NCBI RefSeq assembly: GCF_044465595.1
Contig: NZ_JBITLV010000005.1
Span: 1 to 64,000, forward strand
Length of the DNA: 64,000 nucleotides
From: Spongisporangium articulatum
GTDB lineage: Bacteria; Actinomycetota; Actinomycetes; Actinomycetales; Kineosporiaceae
Direction: 5' to 3'
The position numbers and the translations under genes were made by a program. The notes under the pieces are model-generated. The model worked only from the letters and a program-made list of their open reading frames with translations, had not been told where the DNA came from and ran no database searches. Numbering within the stretch: position 1 is the stretch's first letter; every line of letters starts with the position of its first letter. Shown here piece by piece: positions 42,710-51,602 of the stretch.

Positions 42710-44233
42710 ATGCCCAGCGGACCGCCCACGGTGGTGCTCGCCACCACGAACGGCCGCGGCATGGGCCACCTCTCCCGGCAGATGGCGCTGGCGCTGGCCT
42801 CCCTCGGCGGGATGGACCCGGTGATCTTCTCGATGTCCTCCGCGGTCGCCGTGGCCGGACAGTTCGACATGCGCGCCGAGTTCGCCCCGGGGCCCCTGCG
42901 CGGGCAGGTGCCGCGCCGCTACTGGGACTTCTACCTGGCCGAACGCATCATGGCGCTGATCCAGGAGGTCAACGCCAGCGCGTTCGTGTTCGACGGCGTC
43001 TACCCCTACGACGGGGTGCTGCGCGCCCTGCGCCGGCTGCCCGACGTCCCGTTCATCTGGTCCCGGCGCGGCATGTGGAAGCCCGGCGCGGGGGCCCGCG
43101 CCCTGCGCTACCGGCGGCTGTTCGCCGCCGTGATCGAGCCCGGTGACCTCGCCTCCTCCGGCGACGCCGGGCGCACGGCCGAGCTGGACGACGCCCGCCG
43201 GGTCGGTCCCGTGACGCTGGCCGGTCTGGTGCGCCCGTTGGGTCGCGCCGCCGCTCGCGAGGCCCTGGGGCTGGACCCCGACCGGCCGGCGGTGCTGATC
43301 ACGCTGGGCAGCACGCGGCGCTCCGACCTGTACGCCGCCTACGGCCGCACGGTCGAGCGGTTCGCCGCCGAGGGCTGGCAGGTGGCGGTCACGTCGTCGT
43401 TGATCGCGGGCGACGGGCACGGCACCCGGCGGCCGGGGGAACCGGTGATGATCTCGGTCTACCCGCTGGTGAAGTACCTGTCCGCCTTCGACGCCGCGGT
43501 CACCGCGTCCGGCTACAACGTGGTGCACGAGCTGCTGCTGTCGGCGGTACCGACTCTGCTGGTACCCAACGACGCCTCGGTCGACGACCAGGACACCCGG
43601 GCCCGGGTCGTGGCGGGCCAGAACCTGGCCCTGGCGGCCGATCCCGAGCGGCCCACGGAGTTCGAGGCCGCACTCGACCGGCTGCTGGACGAGCGGGTCC
43701 GCGGCCGGTTGCGGGACGCGTGCCGCGACCTGCCCCCGCCGACGGGGGCCACGGAGGCCGCCCGCGCGGTGATCGGCCTGGCCGCGGGGGGCCGGGTGGA
43801 GACCGCCGAGCGGGTCGAGTGGGGGGCGCTGAACGCGCAGCGGCTGGCCCGGCGCACCCTGGGCCGGGCGCTGCCCGACTCGGTCGCCACCCGGATGGGA
43901 CGCACCGGTTTACTGCGCGGGGCCCCGCTGAGCCTGAGCCCGCAGCTCCTGCCCGCCCCCGACCCCGCCCGGCCCACGACCGGCCTGCGACTGCCGCCGG
44001 TCGACCCGCAGCACCTGGTGGTCACGGACGCCCTGCTGCCCGGCCTGTTCGAGAAGCGCCGGGTCGAGCACCTGCTGCCGGGGGCGTCCGACGCCTACGT
44101 GGCCGAACGGGCCCGGATCGCGGCGGAGCACTACCGGTTGCGCCCGACCGCGGCGCCCGTCGGCGAGCGGGCGCAGGCCTGGGCCCGGCTCGGCTGGGCG
44201 GCCGGTTCGGACGAAGATCGACCCGAGGTCTGA
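42710..44233 (+). CDS. Glycosyltransferase-like protein (MurG/GT28-type C-terminal half)
   Basis: This is a 507-residue protein. The N-terminus VVLATTNGRGMGHLSRQMALALASLG has the glycine-rich GHLSR loop of GT-B enzymes that act like MurG. The middle has VLITLGST and the donor motif VTASGYNVVHELLLSAVPTLLVPN. The last 160 residues are Arg/Pro-rich and not part of the fold. It starts the rightward part of the polysaccharide locus with a likely leaderless promoter. Donor and acceptor are unknown. Confidence 0.85.
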   Translation: MPSGPPTVVLATTNGRGMGHLSRQMALALASLGGMDPVIFSMSSAVAVAGQFDMRAEFAPGPLRGQVPRRYWDFYLAERIMALIQEVNASAFVFDGVYPYDGVLRALRRLPDVPFIWSRRGMWKPGAGARALRYRRLFAAVIEPGDLASSGDAGRTAELDDARRVGPVTLAGLVRPLGRAAAREALGLDPDRPAVLITLGSTRRSDLYAAYGRTVERFAAEGWQVAVTSSLIAGDGHGTRRPGEPVMISVYPLVKYLSAFDAAVTASGYNVVHELLLSAVPTLLVPNDASVDDQDTRARVVAGQNLALAADPERPTEFEAALDRLLDERVRGRLRDACRDLPPPTGATEAARAVIGLAAGGRVETAERVEWGALNAQRLARRTLGRALPDSVATRMGRTGLLRGAPLSLSPQLLPAPDPARPTTGLRLPPVDPQHLVVTDALLPGLFEKRRVEHLLPGASDAYVAERARIAAEHYRLRPTAAPVGERAQAWARLGWAAGSDEDRPEV

Positions 44234-44303
44234 TCCGGCCCCGGCCCGGGCCGTTCGTGCCACACTTTTCCGCAGCAGTTGCCCACGGAAGGACTCCGCG
44301 CCC

Positions 44304-45584
44304 GTGCCGCTCGACCTCGCCCTCATCGGGTTGGGCTACGTCGGCCTGCCCGTGGCGCAGGAGGCGTGCCGGGCCGGGCTGTCGGTGGTCGGGCTGGACA
44401 TCTCACCCGAGGTCGTCACGGGCCTGAACGCGGGCCGTTCCCACGTCGACGACCTGGACGACGCGGCCGTCGCCGCGATGCTCGAGGCCGGGTTCCGGGC
44501 CGAACGGATGGACGACGACGCCGCGGCGCAGGCGCTGAGCCGGGCGGCCGCCGTGGTCATCTGCGTGCCGACCCCGTTGTCGGAGAGTGGCGGCCCCGAC
44601 CTGACCGCGGTGCTGGCCGCCGCCGAGCGGGTGGCGACGTCCGTGCGCGAGGGGACGCTCGTCGTCCTGGAGTCGACGACCTACCCCGGGACCACCGACG
44701 AGGTGGTCCGCCCGGTCCTGGAACGCGACGGGCGGGTCGTCGGCCGCGACCTCTTCCTGGCCTTCTCCCCCGAGCGGATCGACCCGGGCAACCGGGAGTT
44801 CGGGTTCCGGAACACGCCCAAGGTGGTGGGCGGCGTCACCGAGGCCTGCGCCGACCGGGCGGTGGCGCTGTACGGGCAGCTGGTCGACGAGGTGGTCCGC
44901 ACCCGGGGGGCGCGGGAGGCCGAGATGGCGAAGCTGCTGGAGAACACGTACCGGCACGTGAACATCGCGTTGGTCAACGAGATGGCGCGGTTCTGCCACG
45001 AGCTCGACATCGACCTGTGGGACGTGATCTCCGCGGCGTCGACCAAACCGTTCGGCTTCCAGGCCTTCAAGCCCGGCCCGGGGGTCGGCGGGCACTGCAT
45101 CCCGATCGACCCGAACTACCTGTCCCACCGGGTCCGGGCCGCGCTCGGGTACCCGTTCCGGTTCGTCGAGCTGGCGCAGGAGATCAACCACGGGATGCCG
45201 GGCTACGTGGTGCGCCGGGTCGCCGACCTGCTCAACGAGGCGGCCAAGCCCTTGCGGGGGTCACGCGTGCTGCTGCTCGGCGTCACGTACAAGGCCGACG
45301 TCAGCGACCAGCGGGAGAGCCCCGCCCTGCCGATCGCGCTGGAACTGCTGGCCAAGGGCGCCCACGTGACCTGGCACGATCCGTTCGTCACCCACTGGCC
45401 GCTGGGTGACGAGGCCGGCGCCGAACGCGCCGACCGCCTGGAGGAGGCCGTGGCCAAGTCGGACGTGACCGTGCTGCTGCAGCACCATCGCGGTTACGAC
45501 CTGGACGCGGTGGCCCACCAGGCCCCCCTCGTGCTGGACACTCGTGGCGTGATGCGACCATCTGCGACTGTGGAGCGACTGTGA
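44304..45584 (+). CDS. UDP-N-acetyl-D-mannosamine/UDP-GlcNAc dehydrogenase
   Basis: This is a 426-residue nucleotide-sugar dehydrogenase. The NAD loop is LALIGLGYVGLPVAQEACRAG. Other motifs are CVPTPL, ESTTYPGTTDEV, FSPERIDPGN, KLLENTYRHVNIALVNE and the catalytic Cys in GPGVGGHCIPIDPNYL. The VGGHCIPIDP and ERIDPGN forms fit the WecC/UDP-HexNAc group better than UDP-glucose dehydrogenase. With WecB it should make UDP-ManNAcA. The GTG at 44304 has GGAAGGA upstream, and the stop overlaps the permease start by ATGA or GTGA type. Confidence 0.92.
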   Translation: MPLDLALIGLGYVGLPVAQEACRAGLSVVGLDISPEVVTGLNAGRSHVDDLDDAAVAAMLEAGFRAERMDDDAAAQALSRAAAVVICVPTPLSESGGPDLTAVLAAAERVATSVREGTLVVLESTTYPGTTDEVVRPVLERDGRVVGRDLFLAFSPERIDPGNREFGFRNTPKVVGGVTEACADRAVALYGQLVDEVVRTRGAREAEMAKLLENTYRHVNIALVNEMARFCHELDIDLWDVISAASTKPFGFQAFKPGPGVGGHCIPIDPNYLSHRVRAALGYPFRFVELAQEINHGMPGYVVRRVADLLNEAAKPLRGSRVLLLGVTYKADVSDQRESPALPIALELLAKGAHVTWHDPFVTHWPLGDEAGAERADRLEEAVAKSDVTVLLQHHRGYDLDAVAHQAPLVLDTRGVMRPSATVERL

Positions 45585-46495
45585 CGGACCTCGAGCAGAC
45601 CCCGGCGGCAACCCTCGCCGCGCGCTACGGCCTGCCCAAGCTCGGCGGTCGCCCCGGCGTCGGCGGGTACCTGGCCCAGCTGTGGGACCGCCGGCACTTC
45701 ACCCTGGCGCTGGCGAGGTCCCGGTTCCGGGCCCAGAACGAGGAGTACCAGCTCGGCATCCTCTGGGTGCTCCTGCTGCCCCTGATCAACATCGGCGTCT
45801 ACTGGCTGGTGTTCGGCCTCCTGGTCAAGAGCCGGAGCAGCACCCGGCCGGACCACTTCCTGTCGTTCCTGACCGTCGGCATCTTCACCTTCGGGTTCTT
45901 CACCGGGTGCTTCGTGGAGGGCGCCAAGTCGATCGCCAAGAACCGGGGGCTGGTTCGCACGCTGCACTTCCCGCGCGCCGTGCTGCCGCTGTCGGTGGTC
46001 ATCCAGCAGCTGATGACCCTGGGCGCGCAACTGGTGGTGATGTTCCTGGTGATCGTCGTGTCCGGCGAGCCGATCACCTACCGCTGGCTCCTGATCATCC
46101 CCGTCTACCTGATGATGACCCTGTTCTGCTCGGGCGTGGCCTTCGTCGCGGCGCGGCTCACGGTCCACATCCGCGACATCACCCAGATCATCCCGTTCGT
46201 GAACCGGCTGCTCTTCTACACCAGCGGCATCTTCTTCGTCGTCGCCGAGCGGTACGGCAAGACGGGCCCCGACGCGAGCACCCTGGGCAAGATCCTCAGC
46301 CAGGTGCTGACCGCCAACCCGCTGAACGTCTACCTGACCCTGGCCCGCGACGCGCTGCTCAGCCAGGACCGCCACATGAGGGGTGTGCACGCCACGGCGC
46401 TGCAGTGGCAGCTGGGCGTCGTCTACGGTGTGGTCGTGTTCGTGGTGGGCTTCTACTTCTTCTGGCGCGCCGAGGGGTTGTACGGCCGTGACTGA
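45581..46495 (+). CDS. ABC-2 polysaccharide export permease
   Basis: This is a 304-residue membrane protein with six helices of the ABC-2 (Wzm/TagG) type. It has the N-terminal cytosolic motif LALARSRFRAQNEEYQLGILW and the family loop AKNRGLVRTLHFPRAVLPLSVV. It exports a lipid-linked polysaccharide with the ATPase that follows. The GTG start at 45581 overlaps the dehydrogenase stop by GTGA, and its stop overlaps the ATPase gene by 8 bp. Confidence 0.93.
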   Translation: MTDLEQTPAATLAARYGLPKLGGRPGVGGYLAQLWDRRHFTLALARSRFRAQNEEYQLGILWVLLLPLINIGVYWLVFGLLVKSRSSTRPDHFLSFLTVGIFTFGFFTGCFVEGAKSIAKNRGLVRTLHFPRAVLPLSVVIQQLMTLGAQLVVMFLVIVVSGEPITYRWLLIIPVYLMMTLFCSGVAFVAARLTVHIRDITQIIPFVNRLLFYTSGIFFVVAERYGKTGPDASTLGKILSQVLTANPLNVYLTLARDALLSQDRHMRGVHATALQWQLGVVYGVVVFVVGFYFFWRAEGLYGRD

Positions 46496-47291
46496 CACCC
46501 GTTCCGACGCCGTGCCCAGCCCGGTGCAGCCGCCGCGGAAGCCGACCGTGATCGTCGACGACGTGCACATCACGTACAAGGTCTATGCGACCGGCCGGAA
46601 GGCGAACGCGGGCGACTCCGCCGGCGGCCACGGCCTGCTGAAGCGGCGTTCCCCGTCGATGCGCCGGGCCGAGTACGTCCACGCCGTGCGGGGCATCAGC
46701 TTCACCGCCTACGAGGGCGACGCGATCGGCGTGGTCGGCAGCAACGGGTCCGGCAAGTCGACCCTGCTCAAGGCGATCGCCGGTCTCATCCCGGCGAACC
46801 AGGGCGCCATCTACGCCGAGGACAACCCCACCCTGCTGGGCGTCAACGCGGCGATCATCAACGACCTCTCGGGCGAGCGGAACGTCATCCTCGGTGGTCT
46901 GGCCCTCGGCATGTCCCGCGAGGAGGTGCTGCGCAAGTACGACGACATCGTCGCCTTCTCGGGCCTGAAGCCCCGCTTCCTCGACCTGCCGATGCGGACG
47001 TACTCCTCGGGCATGGCCGCGCGGCTGCGCTTCGCCATCGCCGCCAGCGTCGAGCACCGGGTGCTGATGGTCGACGAGGCCCTGGCCGTGGGCGACAAGG
47101 GTTTCCAGAAGCGCAGCGAGCAGCGCATCCGCGAACTGCGGGAGAAGGCCGGCACGGTCTTCCTGGTCAGCCACTCCCTGCCGCCGATCCAGAAGACCTG
47201 CAACCGCGTGCTGTGGGTCGAGGAGGGGCTGCTGCGGATGGACGGCCCGGTCGACGAGGTCCTGGAGGCCTACACGGAGTTCACGGGCTGA
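46488..47291 (+). CDS. ABC polysaccharide exporter ATPase
   Basis: This is a 267-residue ATPase of the Wzt/TagH type. Walker A is GSNGSGKST, the signature is YSSGMAARL, Walker B is HRVLMVDEA, and the switch His is in LVSHS. There is no C-terminal carbohydrate-binding domain, so export probably does not depend on chain capping. It partners the permease just upstream, which it overlaps. Confidence 0.94.
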   Translation: MTDTRSDAVPSPVQPPRKPTVIVDDVHITYKVYATGRKANAGDSAGGHGLLKRRSPSMRRAEYVHAVRGISFTAYEGDAIGVVGSNGSGKSTLLKAIAGLIPANQGAIYAEDNPTLLGVNAAIINDLSGERNVILGGLALGMSREEVLRKYDDIVAFSGLKPRFLDLPMRTYSSGMAARLRFAIAASVEHRVLMVDEALAVGDKGFQKRSEQRIRELREKAGTVFLVSHSLPPIQKTCNRVLWVEEGLLRMDGPVDEVLEAYTEFTG

Positions 47292-47296
47292 GCCGC

Positions 47297-48445
47297 GTGA
47301 GACTCCGGATCCTGGTCGTCACCGTCGTCCACGATCCCGACGACGCCCGGATCCGCTACCGGCAGCTCGCCAGCCTCCTCGAGGCCGGCGCACGCGTCAC
47401 GTTCGCCGCACCCTTCACGGCCTACGGCCGGACCCCGCCGGACGACGTGGAGCCGGTCGACCTGCCTCGCGCCGCCGGGCGGCACCGGACCGCGGCCCTG
47501 CTGGCGGCCCGGCGGGTGCTGGCCCGCGAGGGCCCGCTGCACGACGTCGTCCTGCTGCACGACCCGGAGCTGCTGCTCGCCGTGCCGGCGCAACGCCGGG
47601 CCGCGCCCGGTGCGCGACCGACCGTGGTGTGGGACGTGCACGAGAACACCGGCGCCGCGCTGCGGATGAAGCGCTGGGTGCCCTCGGCGCTGCGCCCGGC
47701 CGCCGGCTGGGCGGTGCGGGCGGCCGAGCGCTGGGCGGAGGGCCGCCACCGCCTGCTGCTGGCCGAGGAGAGCTACCGCGACCGGTTCCGGCGCGAGCAC
47801 CCGGTGGTGCCCAACAGCGTGCTGGTGCCGGACGACGACCCGCCGCCGCCGGGCGACCGGCGCGTCGTGTACCTGGGCCGGCTGACCGCCGCGCGCGGGG
47901 TGCGGGAGATGATCGAGCTCGGCCGGTTGCTGAGCGGGCGAAGCGACGGGGAGGTGCAGGTCGAGCTGATCGGACCGGCCGACGCCGACGTGCGGGACGA
48001 CCTCGCGCAGGCCCACGACCGGGGCTGGGTCACCCATCACGGGTTCGTGCCGAACCGGGCCGCGCTGCCGATGCTGCGGGGGGCGCTGGCCGGGCTGGCC
48101 ATGCTGCACGACCAGCCGAACTACGCCCGGTCCCGGCCGACCAAGGTGATGGAGTACATGGCGCTCGGGGTCCCCGTCGTGACCACGCCCAACCCGGCCT
48201 CGGCGGACCTGGTGCGCCGCTACGGCAGCGGGCTCGTCGTCCCGTTCGGTGACCCGACGGCGGCGGTCGAGGCGGTGCTGGGCCTGCGGGGCGACGCGCG
48301 GCGCCGCACGGAACTGGGTGCGGCCGGGCGGGCCGCGGCCGTGCGCGACCTGGACTGGCGGGTGGACGGACGGCGGTTCGCGGAACTGCTCAGCGACTGG
48401 GGACGACCTTCGGCCCCGAGTGGCTGGAACCCGGCCCCGGAGTAG
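47297..48445 (+). CDS. Glycosyltransferase family 4
   Basis: This is a 382-residue GT-B enzyme starting at the GTG at 47297, 5 bp after the ATPase gene. It begins LRILVVTVVHDPDDARIRYRQLASLLEAGARV. The donor half has VVYLGRLTAARGVREMIELGR and a PTKVMEYMALGVPVVTTPNPASADL loop with the conserved Glu. It is the last rightward gene of the locus, and its last 56 bp overlap the convergent GT2 gene. Confidence 0.9.
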   Translation: MRLRILVVTVVHDPDDARIRYRQLASLLEAGARVTFAAPFTAYGRTPPDDVEPVDLPRAAGRHRTAALLAARRVLAREGPLHDVVLLHDPELLLAVPAQRRAAPGARPTVVWDVHENTGAALRMKRWVPSALRPAAGWAVRAAERWAEGRHRLLLAEESYRDRFRREHPVVPNSVLVPDDDPPPPGDRRVVYLGRLTAARGVREMIELGRLLSGRSDGEVQVELIGPADADVRDDLAQAHDRGWVTHHGFVPNRAALPMLRGALAGLAMLHDQPNYARSRPTKVMEYMALGVPVVTTPNPASADLVRRYGSGLVVPFGDPTAAVEAVLGLRGDARRRTELGAAGRAAAVRDLDWRVDGRRFAELLSDWGRPSAPSGWNPAPE

Positions 48446-49463
48446 TGGGTTCGGCCAGTTTGCGCGGGCTGGACAGGAACCCGGCCCCCCACGTGAGGTG
48501 CATCGTCGCGGTGGTCACCGGCAACCAGGCGCGGGCCTTGGCCGGCAGCCCCCGGCCCTCGACGGCCGAGGCGAGCAGCACCGTGGCGGCGTACCCGATG
48601 GGCAGGACGGCGGCGGGCCGGAACCCGGCCAACGCGGCCACCGTCCCGGCGACCACGCCCGTCAGCGCCAGCGGCGGCGCCAGGTAGCGCAGGTTCACGG
48701 TGCCCTCGTGCCGGCGCATCACCACGCGACGCCAGCGGCCGTAGTGGAAGTACTGGCGGGACAGGGCCTTCATGGTCGAGCGCGGCCGGTACGAGACCCG
48801 CAGCTTGGGCTGGAACCAGACCTGGCCCCCGCTGCGCCGGATGCGCAGGTTCATCTCCCAGTCCTGCGCGCGCAGGAAACTCTCGTCGTAGCCGCCGACC
48901 CGGTCGAGTGCGCTGCGTCGGAACACGCCGAGGTAGACGGTGTCGGCGGGGCCGGCCTCGCCGCCGGTGTGGAAGCTGGCGTTGCCGACGCCGAAGCGGC
49001 TGGTCATGGCCCGGGCGACGGCCTGCTCGAACGGCGTGACACCCTCGGCGGCCATCACGCCGCCGACGTTGTCGGCGCCGGTGGCCCGCATCGTCTCGAC
49101 GGCGGTGCGCACGTAGTCGCGCGGGAGGAGCGCGTGGCCGTCGATGCGGCAGACGACGGGGGCCTTCGTCGCGGCGATGGCCGCGTTCAGCCCGGCGGGG
49201 GTGCTGCCGGCCGGGTCGGGGTTGCGGACCCAGCTGACCCGCTTGTCGGTCTCGGCCAGCTCGGCGACGATCGCGTCGGTGCGGTCCTTCGACGGGCCGA
49301 GCGCGATGACCAGCTCCAGGTCGCCCGGGTGGTCCTGGTCGAGGGCATGCTGAACCGCCTGCTCGACGTGCTTCTGCTCGTTCAGCACGCACAGCACGAT
49401 GCTGACCGCCACGTCGGCAGGCAGCCTCTCCGGGCCTTTCGCCTCGGGTGCCTGACCGTCCAT
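48390..49463 (-). CDS. Glycosyltransferase family 2 with C-terminal helices
   Basis: This is a 357-residue protein. The GT-A domain starts at VSIVLCVLNEQKHVEQAVQHAL and has CRIDGHALLP, where the DxH metal site is RIDGH, and FLRAQDWEMNLRIRRSGG (ED/QxxRW-like). Two or three membrane helices follow. The layout is like ExoA/succinoglycan-type transferases. It is the first leftward gene after the LCP gene and overlaps the GT4 gene by 56 bp. Confidence 0.9.
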   Translation of the reverse strand: MDGQAPEAKGPERLPADVAVSIVLCVLNEQKHVEQAVQHALDQDHPGDLELVIALGPSKDRTDAIVAELAETDKRVSWVRNPDPAGSTPAGLNAAIAATKAPVVCRIDGHALLPRDYVRTAVETMRATGADNVGGVMAAEGVTPFEQAVARAMTSRFGVGNASFHTGGEAGPADTVYLGVFRRSALDRVGGYDESFLRAQDWEMNLRIRRSGGQVWFQPKLRVSYRPRSTMKALSRQYFHYGRWRRVVMRRHEGTVNLRYLAPPLALTGVVAGTVAALAGFRPAAVLPIGYAATVLLASAVEGRGLPAKARAWLPVTTATMHLTWGAGFLSSPRKLAEPTTPGPGSSHSGPKVVPSR

Positions 49464-49479
49464 TTGGTGGACACACTAA

Positions 49480-49636
49480 GGCATGGCCCCCCGGCTCCGT
49501 GCCGTAGCGAGCATTGTTCGGCGGAGTACTCCGGACGGCCGAGGAGCCCTTCAGAGCGGAGCCATGGGGGGCGACGAGAACGCCGCGCAGTGCCCGCCGA
49601 ACAACGCGCAGTAGGCGCGGAGCCGGGGGCCATGCC
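49480..49636. repeat. 157-bp imperfect palindrome, MITE-like or structured RNA
   Basis: Outer arms at 49480-49499 and 49618-49636 match over 19 bp with one extra C. A second stem, TTGTTCGGCGG (49514-49524) with CCGCCGAACAA (49594-49604), is nested inside. The interior is non-coding. It fills the gap between LCP and GT2, both leftward. It could be a miniature mobile element or a terminator; no clear target duplication is visible. Confidence 0.75.
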
Positions 49637-49643
49637 TCGACGG

Positions 49644-51287
49644 TCAGGCCGCCTGGCAGACCTGCCTGACGTCGACTGCGGGTGCGGCGCCGCCCTGGTC
49701 GGCGTCGGCACCCGAGGTCGCACCGGGCGTGGCACCGGGGGTCACACCGCGCGAAGCGCTCGTGCTCGGCCGGGCCGACCCGCCGGCGGCACCCGTGGTG
49801 GGCTGCACCGTCACCGGTGTGGCGGGCCCGTGCTCGTTGGCCGTGATGGCGGCGTCGACCCGCTGACGGATGGTCGTGTAGTCGGGATGCTTGGGCACGA
49901 TCAACGGCGGCAGGAACTGCACGCTCTCGATCTTGTGGCCCTTGGCCTCCTCGCCGAGCGTCAGGAACGCAGGCAGCTGACCGTTGGGGATGTCGGTCTT
50001 CACGACCTGCTTGCCGGCCGCGGCGATCTTCTGGAACCTGCGCAACAGGGTGGTGGGGTCGAGCTGGTTGACCATCGCCGTCATGACGCACCGCTGGCGC
50101 TGCATCCGCGCGTAGTCGCTGGCCCCCTCGCGGGAGCGGGCGTACCAGAGGGCGTGGAACCCGTCCATGTGCTGCCGGCCGGGCTCGATCCAGCCGTAGA
50201 TGCGCGACGTGCCGCCCCCGATCGGCACCCGGGTCGACGCCACGATATCGATGCCGCCGACCGCATCGATCAACGACTTGAAGCCCTTCAGGTCGATCAG
50301 CACGTAGTAGTTCACCGGCAGGCCGGTGATGCCCTGGACCGCCTGCTTCATCGCCTCCGCCCCCGGGTCGCTCACCCCCGGGAACAGCTCCCGGTGCGCG
50401 GCCCCCCAGGTGTAGATGGCGTTCAGCAGGCACTCGTCACCGCAGGACCAGCCGTTGGGCAGCGCCTTGGCCGCGGGCGTGCCCGGCGGGAACGGGATGT
50501 TCTGCAGGTTGCGGGGGAAGCTGAACAGGACCGTGCGCCCGTCCTTCTCGTCGATGCTCGCCAGCGTGACACTGTCGGGGCGCAGCCCGACCCGGTCGGC
50601 CCCGGCGTCCCCTCCGAGCAGGAGCACGTTGTACCGGCCGTCCACCGCGGCCGAGGTCTGCCCGTCGCCGAACACCCCGGTGATCAGGTCAGCCGCCGAC
50701 CAGGCCCGGCGGCCCGCGGCGAGCGGGACCAGGAACGAGAGGATCGCGAGCAGCGCCGTCGCCCCCGCCGTCCACCGGCGAGCGGTCAGCGGCAGGGTCG
50801 GCGGGCGGCCGAGCCGCCAGGCGTCGAGCAGCAGCACGGGCCAGGCGAGGGCCAGCACGAACAGCACGAGGGCGAGCAGGCGCAGCAGCAGGGGCTGGGT
50901 GAACAACCAGAGCACGATCTCCCGGTGCACCAGCCACAGCAGTACGAGCAGGCTGGCCACCCCGAGCAGCCCCAGCCAGACCCGGGTCGCGATCCGACCG
51001 AGGCCCTGGTTCCCGGCGACCAGCTGGGCGGAGCCGGGGGCCAGGACGCCGAGCCCGAGCAGGGTCCAGGCCCGGCGGACGCGGGGGTCGCCGGCGGGGC
51101 GGGGGGTCGCCGTGACGCGCTGCCCGGGGACGCCGCCCGCCTGGCCCGCGGGCCGGCGCACCTCGAGCTCGGGGCGGCCCGGGGAGCGGGCGGGGCCACG
51201 GGCGGGCGTGCGCAGGCCCCGGGCGCCCGGGGAGCCGGGAGTGCGCGGCCGCACCGGGGCGCCACGGGAGGTGGGCCGCGACGACAT
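49644..51287 (-). CDS. LytR-CpsA-Psr (LCP) family phosphotransferase
   Basis: This is a 547-residue protein. The first 75 residues are Arg/Pro-rich and cytoplasmic. Four membrane segments lie between about residues 75 and 200. The extracellular LCP domain runs from about 215 to 450 with YNVLLLGGDAGADRVGLRPDSVTLASI, VLFSFPRNLQNIPFP, VNYYVLIDLKGFKSLIDAVGGIDI and WYARSREGASDYARMQRQR. LCP enzymes transfer polymers from lipid carriers to the wall. Its place beside the exporter suggests it attaches that polymer. The C-terminal tail is Ser/Thr/Ala-rich. Confidence 0.93.
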   Translation of the reverse strand: MSSRPTSRGAPVRPRTPGSPGARGLRTPARGPARSPGRPELEVRRPAGQAGGVPGQRVTATPRPAGDPRVRRAWTLLGLGVLAPGSAQLVAGNQGLGRIATRVWLGLLGVASLLVLLWLVHREIVLWLFTQPLLLRLLALVLFVLALAWPVLLLDAWRLGRPPTLPLTARRWTAGATALLAILSFLVPLAAGRRAWSAADLITGVFGDGQTSAAVDGRYNVLLLGGDAGADRVGLRPDSVTLASIDEKDGRTVLFSFPRNLQNIPFPPGTPAAKALPNGWSCGDECLLNAIYTWGAAHRELFPGVSDPGAEAMKQAVQGITGLPVNYYVLIDLKGFKSLIDAVGGIDIVASTRVPIGGGTSRIYGWIEPGRQHMDGFHALWYARSREGASDYARMQRQRCVMTAMVNQLDPTTLLRRFQKIAAAGKQVVKTDIPNGQLPAFLTLGEEAKGHKIESVQFLPPLIVPKHPDYTTIRQRVDAAITANEHGPATPVTVQPTTGAAGGSARPSTSASRGVTPGATPGATSGADADQGGAAPAVDVRQVCQAA

Positions 51288-51602
51288 CGCGCCAGTATCG
51301 GGCCCTGATCACCGCCGACGACGGGATTGGGGCGTTTCGCCGGGCGGCGTGTCCCTCACGCGATCGGCGCCCGGCCCCCGCGACGCCGAGTCCCGCCCGA
51401 CCGTCTTGTGGCGAATCGTCGGGGAATCGTCGCGGAAGAGAACAGCGGTTTCCTCTTTCGCGCTGACAACACCTGGTGGCGGGGCCAGTACCGACCGTCA
51501 CAGGCGGATATCCTCGGGCGGCTGTGGGTGCGCATCCCGCAGGGGGGTCGGGTGCTCGGGTGGGCGAGCAGTCCCGGCGTGCTCGGGTTTCTCGGAGGGC
51601 TT
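51288..51602. other. Divergent control region of LCP and DUF5305 genes
   Basis: This 315-bp region has no convincing gene. It contains a direct repeat GAATCGTCG twice near 51413-51433 and a TATCCT -10-like box at 51509-51514. A GTG in frame with the DUF5305 protein lies at 51528, so part of this could be coding if that start is used. Confidence 0.5.

Noticed and set aside
49480..49636. Insertion sequence
   Set aside because: It is too short to encode a transposase; kept only as a palindromic repeat.
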